Part shown: one piece after another, positions 17,592 to 26,104 of the stretch
How the letters are laid out: every line of letters starts with the position of its first letter
Position numbering within the stretch: the stretch's first letter is position 1
NCBI GenBank assembly: GCA_013821265.1
Contig: JACDHD010000009.1
Location: forward strand, 1 to 53,634
DNA: 53,634 nt
Reading direction: 5' to 3'
Source of the DNA: Parachlamydiaceae bacterium
Lineage (GTDB): Bacteria; Chlamydiota; Chlamydiia; Chlamydiales; Parachlamydiaceae
The notes under the pieces: model-generated
The model's input: the letters and a program-made list of their open reading frames with translations, nothing else
Database searches by the model: none
Told to the model about the DNA's origin: nothing
Program-made: the position numbers and the translations under genes

Positions 17592-18734
17592 ATGCAACTG
17601 GGAAACGTTAGCTTATACGATAGATCCAATATAGATAAGCTAGAATGGCCTGAAACGGAAGATGGGCAGTATGCAAAACGCTTTTTAATGCCATTTATTC
17701 TGAACGGAGTACGTCACTACATCGATAATGTAGATACGGAAATGATGGCATTGAAAATTGATAATCTTGTATTGCCCATTACTGTGAACGATTCCCAATA
17801 CGAAAATTCTTTTGTTTGTTCGACATACGGTCACTATGTTTTAGCTGCTTATAAATTTATGGACACCGTGCACCGTGGTTTGAGATCTCCCTTAAAGATG
17901 TTGGTGCGCGTTTTGGACACTGTGTTGCGCAGAGGACGTGTCAACAAAGCGGTCATTGTCAACAACTGGATGTTTGCAACAAATTTGTATCCAGAAATTA
18001 GTTCAGAGCAAATGGGTAAAATTAAGAAATACCTACAAGAACATTTTCCTCAGCACGCCATTCTATTTTTCTCCGTCCATCGCTATGGAGATCAGAAGCT
18101 CTACACTGCACTGAAAAACAATCGCTATTCGATGTTAGCAAGCCGCAAAGTGTTTTTTCTGAATGCAAAAGATGAAACAGTTTTTAATTCGCGCATTTTC
18201 AAAAGTGATTGGAAAGTATTTCGTGAAAGTGGCTATGCCATGATGGAGAATGCCGCTATTCCTTCTGTTGCTGTCGCACGCTTGACAACGCTCTACCGAA
18301 ATATTTACGTCGAGCGCTATCAGATGGGAAATCCGCAGTTAAACGAAAATTTCATGCGCCTCGCAATCGATAATCAATTGCTGCAGTTTCGTGCTCTACA
18401 CAAAGATGGCGACGTGCATGCTGTTGTCGGCTATGTCCATCGCAACGGCATCATGAATGCTCCCCTTTTAGGCTACGACACAAGCATGCCAAAAGAAGGA
18501 AAGTTATACCGCGTGGCCTCGACTCTATTAAACATGGAAGCCAAAAAAAGAGGTGAATTATTTCACTTAAGTTCAGGAGCTTCCACTTTTAAATGCATTC
18601 GCAAAGGTATCGGTGTCATCGAATACACAGCGGTGTGTCATCGTCATCTACCTCTGATGCGTCGTTTGCCCTGGTGGTTTCTGCAAGGTATCACGAATAG
18701 CGTCGGCATCCCGTTCATGAAGTACATTCAATAA
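17592..18734 (+). CDS. GNAT/FemAB-like acyltransferase-fold protein
   Basis: The 380-residue protein looks like a member of the large GNAT-fold group. The C-terminal third shows the pattern of GNAT beta-4 and the acyl-CoA-binding turn (HAVVGYVHRNGIMNAPLLGYD, cited in two parts: residues about 276-288 and 289-296). After it comes an LSSGASTFKCIRKG block (about 331-344), similar to the 'GAxxFKxxRG' motif of FemAB-like enzymes. The N-terminal half may be a degenerate first acyltransferase fold. There is no signal peptide or membrane span. It follows the barrel-protein gene by 10 bases with AGGGAGGA upstream. The nearby BtaA-like gene, on the other strand, suggests lipid or envelope modification, but the substrate is unknown. 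Confidence 0.5.
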   Translation: MQLGNVSLYDRSNIDKLEWPETEDGQYAKRFLMPFILNGVRHYIDNVDTEMMALKIDNLVLPITVNDSQYENSFVCSTYGHYVLAAYKFMDTVHRGLRSPLKMLVRVLDTVLRRGRVNKAVIVNNWMFATNLYPEISSEQMGKIKKYLQEHFPQHAILFFSVHRYGDQKLYTALKNNRYSMLASRKVFFLNAKDETVFNSRIFKSDWKVFRESGYAMMENAAIPSVAVARLTTLYRNIYVERYQMGNPQLNENFMRLAIDNQLLQFRALHKDGDVHAVVGYVHRNGIMNAPLLGYDTSMPKEGKLYRVASTLLNMEAKKRGELFHLSSGASTFKCIRKGIGVIEYTAVCHRHLPLMRRLPWWFLQGITNSVGIPFMKYIQ

Positions 18735-18788
18735 GTATTCGTAAATGTTGTCCTGTCCCTGCCTTGCCTAGTAGTATTCGTTTTATTT

Positions 18789-19056
18789 TTTACCACAGAG
18801 ACACAGAGGCACAGAGCAGCACAGAGAGCGAGAGGAGTTTGCAAAGTTGTGACGTGTTCTATGTTGTGCTATTCGATGTCTTTTTAAAAAGCTGAGGCTT
18901 TTTAAAAAACAGCATTCGCATGGGCTTGCGCCCACGCGAAATATTTTTTCATCTTAATCGTAACGTCCTAAACACATTCGAATTTATTCGTTACCATAAC
19001 CCGTCCTCAAATTCCCTCTCGCTCTCTGTGCTGCTCGGTGTCTCTGTGGTAAAAAA
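18789..19056. repeat. Family D long inverted repeat with CACAGAG arms (D1)
   Basis: The left arm (18789-18836: ACCACAGAGACACAGAGGCA and on to GCGAGAGG) and right arm (19015-19056: CTCGCTCTCTGTGCTGCTC and on to GTCTCTGTGGT) are nearly exact complements, about 40 nt each. The loop of about 180 nt contains smaller palindromes around CTTTTTAAAAAGC (18881) and GGGCTTGCGCCC (18920). It fills the gap between the convergent genes at 18734 and 19087. No gene is inside. Confidence 0.8.
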
Positions 19057-19086
19057 CAAAATGAACACTATTGATCTGATTTCACA

Positions 19087-20433
19087 TTACTGCTGTGTAA
19101 TCTTTACTACGCACTCGACGTGAGTGGTTTGGGGGAACATGTCGAAAGGATAAATGCAATCAGCAGTATACCCACGACCATGAAGGAAATTAAGATCTCT
19201 TGCCAACGAACTAGGATTGCAAGAGATATAGATTATACTGCGTGGTTTCAGCTTTACGAGATGTTCTAAAAATACACGCTCACACCCCTTTCTTGGTGGG
19301 TTCAAAAGTACCACATCAATAGAGTCTAGTTTTTGTATGAGCTTTTCGGCTGGACCACAAAGAAAATCGACGTTTGAGATGTAGTTGTAGGAGGCATTAA
19401 ACTGGGCGTCTTCGATTGCTTCTGGAGTATATTCAATGCCGATCGCCTTTTTTGCCTTCTGAGCTGCTTGTAGGGTTAGAGTGCCGATTCCGCAGTAGGC
19501 ATCTAAAACCGTTTCGTGGGATTGAATATCTGCTAACTGTAGGGCTTTGGCATAAAGTTGTTCTGCTTGAAGCGTGTTGACTTGGAAAAAGGAAGCAGAC
19601 GAAATACGAAAAAGTAAGTGATTAAGGGTTTCGAATAGGTGTGGAGAGCCTAAAATCAGTTTGTACTCTTTGCCTAGAATGGTATTGCCTGATTGGGTAT
19701 TAATATTTTGCACCAAACCTTTCACTTCGGGAGCATGCTGCATAATGGCGTTGGCGAGGTCGTGAAGAGGCACTGGACCATTTGTGACAAGGGTGACGAG
19801 GACCTGTTGCTGATGGATTGCGGTTTTAATCAAGAGATGTCGCAGATTCCCTCTTCCTGTGGAGTAATCATAAGGTGTCAAAGAGGATTGTTGAATGAGA
19901 GGTCGAATGATCTTGTAAACCTTTTCTCCCAGTTCACAATGCACCAGGCAAGCTTCTACATCAACCAGATTGTGTGAGTTGCGCGCGTATAATCCGATAC
20001 GAAAATCCTCTTTTGTGCCTGCGACAGGCAATTGAGCTTTATTGCGGTAGGCAAATTGCTGTGGAGAGGGTGTGCAAGAAGAAACTGTGATATGTGAAAG
20101 GTTTGGATGTAAACTTACAGCATTGATCACATTCTGTCGTTTTAGAAGTAGTTGTGCTTCGTAGCTGAGGTGCATGATTTGGCAGCCTCCGCAAGCGTTA
20201 AAGATAGGACATGGGGCTGAAACGCGATCGGGGGATGCTTCTGTAATTGAATCAAGATGTGCACGTCCATAGGTGCGCTGCGCTTCTGTAATGTGTGCTT
20301 GAATATGCTCGTTGGGAAGAGCTCCTTCAACAAAAAGGGTGTAGCCATTTAAGTCACAAATGCCTTCTCCATGGTCACCCAGTCCTTGTACAAGTAGAGA
20401 AAGTTTATCATTGAGTGTGGGTTTTGAGTACAT
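19087..20433 (-). CDS. rlmD: 23S rRNA (uracil-C5)-methyltransferase, RlmD type
   Basis: The 448-residue enzyme methylates a uridine of 23S rRNA at C5 using SAM. It has an N-terminal TRAM-like domain (about residues 1-60), an iron-sulfur motif CPIFNACGGC (C-x5-C-x2-C, about residues 76-85) with a later cysteine around 163, the SAM motif DAYCGIGTLTL near 311, NPPRKG near 378 and the nucleophile motif SCNPSSLARD near 406. The motifs are all intact, so this copy, rather than the one at 48.9 kb, is the better candidate for the standard RlmD function. It begins 5 bases after ytgD and is probably the last gene of that operon. Confidence 0.85.
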   Translation of the reverse strand: MYSKPTLNDKLSLLVQGLGDHGEGICDLNGYTLFVEGALPNEHIQAHITEAQRTYGRAHLDSITEASPDRVSAPCPIFNACGGCQIMHLSYEAQLLLKRQNVINAVSLHPNLSHITVSSCTPSPQQFAYRNKAQLPVAGTKEDFRIGLYARNSHNLVDVEACLVHCELGEKVYKIIRPLIQQSSLTPYDYSTGRGNLRHLLIKTAIHQQQVLVTLVTNGPVPLHDLANAIMQHAPEVKGLVQNINTQSGNTILGKEYKLILGSPHLFETLNHLLFRISSASFFQVNTLQAEQLYAKALQLADIQSHETVLDAYCGIGTLTLQAAQKAKKAIGIEYTPEAIEDAQFNASYNYISNVDFLCGPAEKLIQKLDSIDVVLLNPPRKGCERVFLEHLVKLKPRSIIYISCNPSSLARDLNFLHGRGYTADCIYPFDMFPQTTHVECVVKITQQ

Positions 20434-20438
20434 AAGGA

Positions 20439-21404
20439 TTATGCTTTAAGTGGAACCGATTTTTTAAAATGAGTGATTGCTAACGTGATCCAAAAGAAAA
20501 GGGTGATGATGCAGACAACAAGGCCTCCAGTGGATAACGCGAGATCGTAGGTAGATAGGAGATGGCGTGAAAGGGCGACTCCGACCAGTGACGCTAGGCA
20601 TCCAATGCCTATGGAAAGCAGGATTAACCGATTGAGATGGTGTGTGAGCATACGTGCTGTAAGGACAGGGCCTGTGATAAAAGCAAGCAGCATGAGGACT
20701 CCGACAGCGCGAAAAGCGGCTAGAGTTGTAATAGAAACCTGTGCCATCAGTAGGTAGTTAAACCAGGTGGGAGAGATCCCTAGGGAGCGTGCTAGTCCTG
20801 AATCGAAGGTTGTAATTTTAAATTCTTTAAAAAAGAGCAATACGCTGGCCACATTGAGTCCGAGAATAATTAACACCAGCTTACAGTCATCTAAGTGGAG
20901 GGCATCGACGTTGCCCATAATCACTTCGGTGCCAATGTGTGAATTGCGTGTTAAAAGTGTCGCAAGGATGATTCCTAGAGCAAATAGACTGGTGAAAACA
21001 AGGCCTGTACTTGCGTCTTCTTGCAATTTTGCTACTTTGTGCAGAAATTCTGTTAAGAAAGCGGTGAGAAATCCGATGAACAATGCTGCTAGCAGCATGA
21101 TTTGGATATTTATCTGCTGTTGGCCATCTTCTAATAAATTGTAGGGAGTAAAGACAAAAGCCAAGACAATGCCTAATAGAATGGTGTGAGATAGGGAGTT
21201 GGCTAGCATCGTCATTTTGCGCAGAACGAGGAAGGAACCGATCAAGGCTGCGGAGGCGGATACGCCCATAAGGACAATGATCTGGATCTCATCGGATGCA
21301 AGTTCATTGAGCGGAATTTGGCCCGTTACAAATAGCCACAGGCGTGTGGCGAACTGTAGAAAAAAGTCAAAAAAAGAGGCGTTTCTGTATGGATTTGCGA
21401 TCAT
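20439..21404 (-). CDS. ytgD: Metal ABC transporter permease YtgD
   Basis: The 321-residue protein is an ABC-3 type permease with about eight or nine membrane spans, similar to TroD/MntB permeases. Typical parts are the early VLMGVSASAALIGSFLVLRKM region (two pieces around residues 49-70), LANSLSHTILLGI near 72-84, and the late AFRAVGVLMLLAFITGPVLTA-type stretch near 228-248. It pairs with the permease half of YtgCR to form the channel served by YtgB. ATG overlaps the ytgCR stop (ATGA). In C. trachomatis the homologue is CT070, and the gene order A-B-C-D is the same. Confidence 0.9.
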   Translation of the reverse strand: MIANPYRNASFFDFFLQFATRLWLFVTGQIPLNELASDEIQIIVLMGVSASAALIGSFLVLRKMTMLANSLSHTILLGIVLAFVFTPYNLLEDGQQQINIQIMLLAALFIGFLTAFLTEFLHKVAKLQEDASTGLVFTSLFALGIILATLLTRNSHIGTEVIMGNVDALHLDDCKLVLIILGLNVASVLLFFKEFKITTFDSGLARSLGISPTWFNYLLMAQVSITTLAAFRAVGVLMLLAFITGPVLTARMLTHHLNRLILLSIGIGCLASLVGVALSRHLLSTYDLALSTGGLVVCIITLFFWITLAITHFKKSVPLKA

Positions 21405-22747
21405 GAGAAATCCTCTTTTGGAGGAATTTTTTGATGGTGAGGATCTTCTTTAGGATCGTTTAAAAGCAAGGTCAGTTCCTGTTCCAGTTCGGGAGTAAGA
21501 ATGTGTTCCATCTCTTCAGCATTACGGTGAATGCGTTCTCCACCAACATCAAGATAGCTTGCCAAATACACTTCCCATAACCGATGCAGGCGTACAATAT
21601 GTGCTGCTTGTAGGATTCCTTCATTCGTAAGAATGTAATGCGCATGACCGGTTTTTTTTAGCCATCCTTCGGAGACTAGGCGATGGCAAATGTATTTAAG
21701 ATAGAGAGGAGAGATGTTTTGGTAATGGGCTATTTGGCTTATGGGGATTTCGCTTGTTGGACCAATGCGCCAGCAGGATTTCAGGATATTTTCTTTGATG
21801 CATTGGTGACGGAAACGGAGGATGCGTGTGAGGCGTAGAATAAGGCCTCTTTCTGGAGCAAATAAAAGAGCAAACACAGCTAGAAAAGAGGCGACAAGAA
21901 TGATCATGGGGCCAGTTGGAATAACCAGTCGTGTGTTTGGATATTGGATCGAAAGAAATTTGGTGAGTTCGATTGAAGAGTAGGTGCCAAAAAATCCGCT
22001 AGCCATGCCAAACAGGGCTGCGAGTGCGAGCATATGGTGGAAGCGGTTGGTGTATTGGCGTGCAGCTGCTGCTGGGGCTATTAACATGGCTGACATTAAC
22101 ACAACACCTACAGAACGAATACTTATAATAATTGTGAGAGTGGTAAGGAAGAATAAAACGTTGGTGATGACGGTAACAGGGATGCCCATGCTTGTGGCAA
22201 AATTGCGGTCAAACGAAATGGTTTGCAGTTCCTTGTCGATTAGAAAAGCCACGAGGATAACCAGAGCGGAGAGAGAGCCGTAAATTAGAATGTGGAGATC
22301 TGTCATGGTTGCTGATTGACCATAGAGGTAAGCCAGTGACTGTCTGTAAAGTGAGGTGTGGGAAAATTGCATTTCGCTGGCTAAAGTTAGACCGATTCCA
22401 AAAAATGAGGCGAGGATAAAGCAAAGAGCTGCATCGCTGTGAATCTTGCATTTTGTTTCAAGGAAGTGAATGATCCACAAACCCATGAGAGCGGTACAAA
22501 AAGCCCCCAGCATAATGAGGAGGGTGATATAGAGTTCTTGCGTTTCATCGAAGTTTAAAAATCCTGCAAAGAGGGCTCCGATGATGACTCCAGGATAGGC
22601 TGCATGCGATAAAGCCTCACCAATCAAAGACTGTTTGCGCAAAAAAATGAGGGATCCGATTAAAGCAGCGACGAGGCACATGAGCATCGTGCCAATTGTG
22701 GGAGCGCGTAAAACAGCATCAGTGAAGTATGAAAAGAGAGGCGTCAC
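21401..22747 (-). CDS. ytgC: Fused metal ABC permease and DtxR/MntR-type repressor YtgCR
   Basis: This 448-residue protein joins an ABC-3 permease (about residues 1-310) with a C-terminal winged-helix and metal-binding repressor domain (about 320-440). The HTH stretch includes ISQIAHYQNISPLYLKYIC near 345-363. The dimer/metal domain has RLHRLWEVYLASYLDVGGE and IHRNAEEMEHILTPELE. The ligand pattern E-x-x-E-H follows MntR rather than the C-x-x-E-H of DtxR. In C. trachomatis YtgCR is cleaved to free the repressor YtgR, which controls the operon; the same is inferred here. The start is GTG at 22747, overlapping the ytgB stop (TAGTG). The fusion confirms the chlamydial origin of the window. Confidence 0.92.
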   Translation of the reverse strand: MTPLFSYFTDAVLRAPTIGTMLMCLVAALIGSLIFLRKQSLIGEALSHAAYPGVIIGALFAGFLNFDETQELYITLLIMLGAFCTALMGLWIIHFLETKCKIHSDAALCFILASFFGIGLTLASEMQFSHTSLYRQSLAYLYGQSATMTDLHILIYGSLSALVILVAFLIDKELQTISFDRNFATSMGIPVTVITNVLFFLTTLTIIISIRSVGVVLMSAMLIAPAAAARQYTNRFHHMLALAALFGMASGFFGTYSSIELTKFLSIQYPNTRLVIPTGPMIILVASFLAVFALLFAPERGLILRLTRILRFRHQCIKENILKSCWRIGPTSEIPISQIAHYQNISPLYLKYICHRLVSEGWLKKTGHAHYILTNEGILQAAHIVRLHRLWEVYLASYLDVGGERIHRNAEEMEHILTPELEQELTLLLNDPKEDPHHQKIPPKEDFS

Positions 22748-23514
22748 TAAAGCCCTGCTGTTTTGTGTTGAGATAGACGCAACGCTTCATCAAGCAGAGC
22801 GTAGCTCTTACCGTAAGTGGCTTGCAGTGTTTGCGCATTAAAGGTTGATTGTACGTCGCCATTGGCGACGAGTCGCAGATTGAGCATGATGACCCAATCA
22901 AAATAATTTTCGATAGTATTGAGATCGTGGTGCACAACGAAAATGGTTTTTCCATTTTGTTGCAATTGTCGGAGGATGCTCATGATCGTGGTTTCTGTGG
23001 CTAAATCTACTCCAGCAAACGGTTCATCCATGAAATAAATATCCGCCTCTTGTAGAAGAGCTCGTGCCAGGAAGGCACGTTGCTGCTGTCCCCCGGAAAG
23101 TTGACTAATTTGCCGTTCGGCATAAGACAACATTCCAACCATTTCCAGATAGCGGTCCGCAGCTGCGCGATCGGCTTCGCGTGGTTTGCGAAAGAGACCT
23201 AAGCGTCCGTAGCGGCCCATGAGAACGAGATCGCGCACGGTAATTGGAAAATCCCAGTCGACAGATTCGCGTTGAGGAACATAGGCGATGCGTAGGCGCA
23301 TGTTTTGTAGAGGCTGTCCAAAGAAGCGAATGCTACCAGAAATAGGTGTCAGGAGTCCTAAAGCTGCTTTTAACAAAGTGCTTTTGCCGGCTCCGTTAGG
23401 TCCAATAATGGCAACTAATTTGCCTGCAGGTACCTGTAGAGAGATATCCCAAAGGGCTGGGGTGTACTCGTAGTTAACGGAGAGTTGATGGATTTCGAGA
23501 GCGTCCGTCGTCAT
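22747..23514 (-). CDS. ytgB: Metal ABC transporter ATPase YtgB
   Basis: The 255-residue ATPase has Walker A GPNGAGKST, a Q-loop in AYVPQRESVDWDFP, the signature LSGGQQQR, Walker B IYFMDEP and the switch histidine in FVVHHDLN. It powers uptake of Mn/Fe/Zn-class metals through YtgC and YtgD. ATG 23514 is preferred because it overlaps the ytgA stop (ATGA), which is the spacing used all along this operon, and because the domain begins right after; an in-frame ATG at 23544 would add ten residues read from within ytgA. Homologue of CT068. Confidence 0.92.
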   Translation of the reverse strand: MTTDALEIHQLSVNYEYTPALWDISLQVPAGKLVAIIGPNGAGKSTLLKAALGLLTPISGSIRFFGQPLQNMRLRIAYVPQRESVDWDFPITVRDLVLMGRYGRLGLFRKPREADRAAADRYLEMVGMLSYAERQISQLSGGQQQRAFLARALLQEADIYFMDEPFAGVDLATETTIMSILRQLQQNGKTIFVVHHDLNTIENYFDWVIMLNLRLVANGDVQSTFNAQTLQATYGKSYALLDEALRLSQHKTAGL

Positions 23515-24515
23515 GGTGATCCGTTTCCTGGATGCGTGAGCCATGTGTGTAATGCTGTTGCATCATGTTTGATCATTTTTGGATAGGTGTCGCCATTCGA
23601 TCCTGGTTTACCCATCGCATCGGCATAAAGAATTGCATCAGCAATGATGAGGTTGAGACCATTTTCTTTTCCGGCGGAAACAACTTTGCGGATCGAGTCT
23701 TTGCTTACATTAGACTCTGGAAAGATCACATGAATATTATATTTAGCCATATGATCAATAATAAGTTGAATTTCGTGAGGATTGAGTTGACTCTCTGGAG
23801 AAAGTCCTTCTGGAGCTGCGACTCGTTGTTGCCATTGATTGGATTGCCGTTCTGCATCAGTTGCTAAGTAGGCACGTGTAAAATAATTAAACGCGTCGTG
23901 GCTGGTGATCAGATAGCGTTTGAGATCTGGAATTTGTTGCACTTGATCATGTACTTCAGCATGTGCTTGATTCAAAGATTCTATTAAGAGTTGTCCATTT
24001 TTTTCGTAGATGTCAGCGTGATTGGGATCCTGAAATTTTAGGGCTTCCACGATAGCAGGAACCGATTTTGTCCAAAGAGAGATGTCCATCCAAATGTGTG
24101 GATCGACTTGATTTTGGTAGTATAAAAGTAGTTCAGGATGGTGTTGGTTGATGTATTGGCCCAAAGAAACAGCATTAGCATGTGTTTGAAGGCTATGATG
24201 TATGCTAGGACTATGTTCTAAGCCTAAGCCATTATAAAAAATTAGAGTTGCTGATGCCAGTTTTTCGTCATCGCCTTTTACAAGTTGATAAGAGTGAGGA
24301 TCTAATTCGTGTTGAATCAGTGTGAGGGTGTCGATGTGTTCAGCCCCAATTTGTTTGACGAGGTCGTTAATCATCGCAATGGTGGATAACACCTTTGGTT
24401 TTCCGTTTTGTTCATGCCATTGTTTTAACGCTTGCTGGCGCTGTTGCGTGTCTGGAGAGGGAGAACCGCAGCTCGTGCAAACTAAAAGAAGAAGAAAAAG
24501 ACGTAATAAATTCAT
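23511..24515 (-). CDS. ytgA: Metal-binding periplasmic protein YtgA
   Basis: The 334-residue cluster A-I binding protein captures divalent metal for the YtgBCD transporter. It begins with a hydrophobic leader ending in VCTSCGS; Cys16 could be lipidated although the box is not ideal. The expected ligands are H74 (DPHSYQ), H140 (DPHIWMD), H206 (TSHDAF) and D299 (LYADAMG), with the 65-66 residue spacing of the TroA/ZnuA family. A His-rich metal-sensing loop, typical of zinc-specific ZnuA, is absent, which favours Mn or Fe. It lies 18 bases after the DUF971 gene. Homologue of CT067. Confidence 0.92.
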   Translation of the reverse strand: MNLLRLFLLLLVCTSCGSPSPDTQQRQQALKQWHEQNGKPKVLSTIAMINDLVKQIGAEHIDTLTLIQHELDPHSYQLVKGDDEKLASATLIFYNGLGLEHSPSIHHSLQTHANAVSLGQYINQHHPELLLYYQNQVDPHIWMDISLWTKSVPAIVEALKFQDPNHADIYEKNGQLLIESLNQAHAEVHDQVQQIPDLKRYLITSHDAFNYFTRAYLATDAERQSNQWQQRVAAPEGLSPESQLNPHEIQLIIDHMAKYNIHVIFPESNVSKDSIRKVVSAGKENGLNLIIADAILYADAMGKPGSNGDTYPKMIKHDATALHTWLTHPGNGSP

Positions 24516-24533
24516 GTCATATCCCTATTATAC

Positions 24534-24830
24534 TTAGGTTAAATCATAGAGCATATCATACCCATAAATTCCTGACGAGCAGCCAGATGCAAATTCAATG
24601 CGCAATGCATAACGGCCTACATTAACGATACGATTTGCTCGGAGTGTTTCGGAGATATTATTGGCGTTTGAGGTGCGTTGACCGGTGGATTCGTCGACGC
24701 AGTTCGCGCAGGGACATTTTTTTTGAAGGGTGCTGAGCCGATAGAAAACCTTTTTTCCATCACTCCATTCTATCGCAAATGTGTAATTGTCGATTTGTTT
24801 TAACTGTCGCACAAAAATTGGAATATTCAT
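24534..24830 (-). CDS. DUF971 (GBBH-like) domain protein with CxCxxC cluster
   Basis: The 98-residue protein is a stand-alone DUF971 domain: a short beta start, then RLSTLQKKCPCANC with C39, C41, C44, then DESTGQR, and a late FASGCSSGIYGYDML with C84. The same domain forms the C-terminus of plant HCF101, an Mrp-type iron-sulfur carrier that also has the P-loop domain encoded here by the gene just upstream. ATG 24830 overlaps the mrp stop (TAATG), with GAGATG upstream; an in-frame ATG at 24848 is the alternative. Inference: the two proteins act together in iron-sulfur cluster delivery. It then leads into ytgA after 18 bases. Confidence 0.8.
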   Translation of the reverse strand: MNIPIFVRQLKQIDNYTFAIEWSDGKKVFYRLSTLQKKCPCANCVDESTGQRTSNANNISETLRANRIVNVGRYALRIEFASGCSSGIYGYDMLYDLT

Positions 24831-25663
24831 TAATTCATCTCCTTCCAAATCAGTTCAAAACCCTTGGGAGAGTCCACTAGGGCGACGTGACTGGTTAATT
24901 GAGTAGCAAGTTGCAAAAAGGCTAAAGCGATCTGTTGCGATTCAAGATCGGGTAAAGCAAAAATCGATTGACCGAGGTCTCCAACATGGCACAGGGTAGG
25001 TGCTAGAGGGATAGCACCTAGAAAGGGAAATCCATTTTCGCGCGCCAAACGTTCGCCCCCACCTTTTCCAAAAATGTAAATTTTTTCTTTTGTTGGAGCG
25101 TGATAGTAGTAGCTCATGTTTTCGACGATACCTAGTATGGGAATATTTACTTGATGAAATAGGTTCATGGCCTTGCGTACATCTAGTAGGGCAACTTCTT
25201 GTGGTGTTGTGACCATGATGGCGCCTGTCAAATTTGCTTTTTGACACAATGTGAGCTGGATATCACCTGTTCCAGGTGGAAAATCGATGAGAAGATAATC
25301 TAAATTCCCCCAATCGACTCCGTTGATAAACTGAGAGATCATTCCGTTGGCAATGGGAGCCCTGACAACTGATGCTTCCTGTTCTTTACGGAAGTAGGCC
25401 ATGGAGATTGTGCGAATGCCATTGCTAAGGGCTGGAATTAAGCGCGCGCCTTTTTGTTTAGGAAGGCGATCTTCAGGCAGCATTTTGCGAATAGAAGGTC
25501 CGTAGATATCTGTGTCCATGATCCCTACTGAAAATCCTTGTTTTTGCAACGCTAGAGCTAAGTTAACTGTAACGGATGATTTGCCAACACCGCCCTTTCC
25601 TGCTGCGATTGCGATGATGTGTTTAATTTTGGTGGGGGAATCTTGGTACATTGTGAGCGGCAT
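24830..25663 (-). CDS. mrp: Mrp/NBP35-type P-loop ATPase, iron-sulfur carrier family
   Basis: The 277-residue protein has the deviant Walker A AAGKGGVGKSS (residues 20-30), switch I MDTDIYGPSIRKML, and the switch II region LLIDFPPGTGDIQLTL. It lacks the N-terminal DUF59 domain of longer Mrp proteins. It also lacks the C-terminal CxxC pair that bridges a cluster in ApbC/NBP35: the usual 'ENMSYxxCPxC' position reads ENMSYYYHAPTKEK. There is no CxxC elsewhere. The neighbouring DUF971 protein does have a cysteine cluster, so it may supply the ligands. AAAGG precedes ATG 25663. It is the first gene of the mrp-DUF971-ytgABCD-rlmD operon. In C. trachomatis the ytg genes sit directly beside CT066, so mrp and DUF971 are an insertion in that order. 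Confidence 0.85.
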   Translation of the reverse strand: MPLTMYQDSPTKIKHIIAIAAGKGGVGKSSVTVNLALALQKQGFSVGIMDTDIYGPSIRKMLPEDRLPKQKGARLIPALSNGIRTISMAYFRKEQEASVVRAPIANGMISQFINGVDWGNLDYLLIDFPPGTGDIQLTLCQKANLTGAIMVTTPQEVALLDVRKAMNLFHQVNIPILGIVENMSYYYHAPTKEKIYIFGKGGGERLARENGFPFLGAIPLAPTLCHVGDLGQSIFALPDLESQQIALAFLQLATQLTSHVALVDSPKGFELIWKEMN

Positions 25664-25743
25664 ATAAACCTTTTATCAGTAGATTGAAGCTAAAAGTTGG
25701 ATGTTATCGGAATTAATAAGTAATTGTAAACAGTGTTAAGAAC

Positions 25744-25796
25744 ACCCACTTCTTCGCTCTCTCTGCGTCTCTGCGACTCTGCGTTGATTCGCTTAT
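25744..25796. repeat. Family D-like single arm (TCTCTGCGTCTCTGCG tract)
   Basis: The stretch CGCTCTCTCTGCGTCTCTGC and GACTCTGCGTTGATTCGC resembles one arm of the D repeats, with GCG in place of GTG. No second arm is found before the CT066-like gene. Confidence 0.45.
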
Positions 25797-25907
25797 AGAA
25801 TGGAACATGGGGTCCACTGTGCCTTAATTCATTAATCTATAAGTTATCTCAAAAGCGCCATTCAAACATATGCTAAAACAATAATAATGACTTATGGGTA
25901 ATGGGAT

Positions 25908-26027
25908 GCGTGCCCGTGACCGATTTCTAAATTTGAGAATGAGGAAAAAGAAGCGAATGGTGATGGCATCACATTTTTACGTTGTTTTTTTTAGTAAGTC
26001 GGGCACGGGCACGCTCACGGGAGGACG
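25908..26027. repeat. Family A palindromic repeat, degenerate copy A4
   Basis: The left arm is short (GCGTGCCCGTGACCGA). The right arm (about 25999-26021) keeps TCGGGCACGGGCACGCTCAC and then GGG. The loop is unlike those of A1, A3 and A7, but starts with CTAAA and ends with TTTAG as in all copies. Confidence 0.7.
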
Positions 26028-26104
26028 GAAGTTGGAAGTGTGTTGTTTAACAAGTCTGACTCAGAAGAATATTTTTTTCGTAGTTCCTACAGATTTACAC
26101 GAGT

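Noticed and set aside
20767-21144. Plus-strand frame of 125 codons in the ytg region
   Set aside because: It is antisense to ytgD, whose motifs and operon overlaps are clear.
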